Positions 63,154-64,000 of a DNA stretch of 64,000 nucleotides are shown piece by piece (the first letter of the stretch is position 1; each line of letters opens with the position of its first letter). The notes beneath the pieces are model-generated. The model made no database searches and was not told where the DNA came from. It saw only the letters and a program-made list of their open reading frames with translations. This DNA is from CAZOOR01 sp964581505 (lineage in GTDB: Bacteria; Bacteroidota; Ignavibacteria; Kapaibacteriales; UBA2268), in contig CAZOOR010000006.1 in the NCBI GenBank assembly GCA_964581505.1, positions 1 through 64,000 on the forward strand, written 5' to 3'. Both the position numbers and the translations under genes were made by a program.

Positions 63154-64000
63154 TTGTCTGATAAAAATAAAATAGAAAAAGACTGCATTAAGAATTTATC
63201 TCTCGTAGATTTGCAAACCCTGATGGAAAAATGGGGCGAACCCAAGTATCGTGCCGAGCAAATTTTCAGAGAACTTTATGCACAGAGGGCTGAGACTTTT
63301 ACAGCGTTCAAGCTAATTCCGAAAAAGCTCAAGACTCGTCTGAAAAAAGAATTTATTATTAATTCGATAAAGGATTTCATTACCCGAAAGTCTTCGGACG
63401 GCACAGTTAAGTATTTGTTCAATCTTGTCGGTGGAAATTCTATTGAATCGGTCTTAATTCCAAGCTATGACAATAATGAAGATGACGAAACCATAAAGCG
63501 TCTGACACTCTGTGTTTCTTCCCAAGTCGGCTGCGGTATTAATTGTATGTTCTGTGCTACCGGTAAACTGAAATTAACTCGCAACTTAACTGCGGCGGAA
63601 ATTGTTGACCAAGTGCTGAATGTGGAAGCTGACACCGGATTGAAAGTTACAAATGTGGTATTTATGGGTATGGGCGAACCTCTGCAAAACTTTGATAATG
63701 TTGTAAAAGCAATTGAGATACTAACAAATGATATTAATCCAATTGTCAGTAGCAAGAAAATCACTGTTTCTACTGCCGGTATAGTACCTAAAATCAAAAT
63801 ACTTCTGGAGCATCTGCCAAAGCCCGTGAAACTTGCTATCTCATTGCATTCTACAACTAATGGTTTGCGGGATAAATTAATACCCGTTAATACTAAATGG
63901 AATATCGAATCCCTGCGTCAAGTTATTGAGGATTATTATCGTAAAACAAAATTACCCATTACTTATGAATATATCTTATTCAAGGGTTTGAACGATAGTG
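63154..64000 (+). CDS. rlmN: 23S rRNA (adenine2503-C2)-methyltransferase, 5' part
   Basis: The window ends inside this gene; about 282 residues are visible. The start is a TTG at 63154 (or TTG at 63145, overlapping leuS); no ATG lies before the conserved N-terminal domain. Present are the helical accessory domain (LSLVDLQTLMEKWGEPKYRA, EQIFRELYAQ), the substrate region YLFNLVGGNSIESVLIPSY, the radical SAM motif SSQVGCGINCMFCATG (CxxxCxxC), MGMGEPLQNFDNVVKA and ISLHSTTNGLRDKLIPVN. RlmN makes m2A2503 in 23S rRNA and m2A37 in some tRNAs. The methyl-carrying C-terminal Cys lies beyond the window. It is probably co-transcribed with leuS. Confidence 0.96.
   Translation, partial: MSDKNKIEKDCIKNLSLVDLQTLMEKWGEPKYRAEQIFRELYAQRAETFTAFKLIPKKLKTRLKKEFIINSIKDFITRKSSDGTVKYLFNLVGGNSIESVLIPSYDNNEDDETIKRLTLCVSSQVGCGINCMFCATGKLKLTRNLTAAEIVDQVLNVEADTGLKVTNVVFMGMGEPLQNFDNVVKAIEILTNDINPIVSSKKITVSTAGIVPKIKILLEHLPKPVKLAISLHSTTNGLRDKLIPVNTKWNIESLRQVIEDYYRKTKLPITYEYILFKGLNDS

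Overview
The window is one continuous AT-rich bacterial chromosome segment from the Bacteroidota/Chlorobiota (FCB) side of the tree. Six proteins end in type IX secretion (Por) sorting domains with the VYPNPS-type motif. Several promoters fit the Bacteroidota pattern TTG-N20-TAnnTTTG, and an OmpA/DUF5686-type outer membrane repertoire is present. An M49 peptidase with the short HExxH motif and this mix of families make a Kapabacteria/Ignavibacteria-like relative more likely than a classical Bacteroides. That placement is inference: there is no rRNA in the window.

Layout. 1-7 kb holds secreted repeat proteins with T9SS tails: a tryptophan-rich repeat protein, a 14-blade propeller plus PKD-like giant, and a BNR-like protein whose tail has absorbed two dispersed repeats. 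7.4-11.1 kb is cysS followed 6 bp later by a secreted GH51-like arabinofuranosidase. 11.2-17.6 kb is an ECF locus: sigma factor, a membrane protein of anti-sigma type ending in a barrel-like domain, a lipoprotein without a normal start codon, and a 1288-residue T9SS protein with eight Ig-like repeats. rpsD follows with its own promoter and terminator. 18.4-27.3 kb has a DUF1460 amidase-like enzyme, an MFS transporter, cstA with a secreted-type phosphoesterase, an M49 lipoprotein and ilvE. tRNA-Pro(GGG) and a repeat cluster lie at 27.7-28.3 kb.

28.3-30.8 kb is a tight three-gene operon on the minus strand: isochorismatase-fold hydrolase, flavin oxidoreductase without a redox CxxC, and an RlmN/Cfr-like radical SAM enzyme lacking the N-terminal accessory region. 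It is followed by rmuC, a DarTG toxin-antitoxin pair (32.3-34.0 kb), a BNR T9SS protein with DUF5686, an NmrA-like SDR and a double-OmpA-domain protein. 41.0-45.9 kb is housekeeping: two small membrane proteins, murG, nadC, nadA and trmB. An ABC importer of the iron(III)/family-1 type occupies 46.7-50.1 kb. The right end has nadK, lgt, a DUF4143 AAA ATPase preceded by two 55-bp dyad repeats, glyA, pyrD-rpoN-DUF3109, a J-domain protein, DUF2007, a D-threonine aldolase-type enzyme, leuS and the 5' part of a canonical rlmN.

The most unusual signals are: the dispersed hairpin repeat family found between genes, inside one coding sequence and as a working-looking terminator; the paired dyads exactly 100 bp apart in front of the DUF4143 ATPase; the hydrolase-flavoprotein-radical SAM operon; and the ECF locus. 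No phage, insertion sequence, CRISPR array or rRNA was seen. All functional calls are from reading the sequence; no database search was run.
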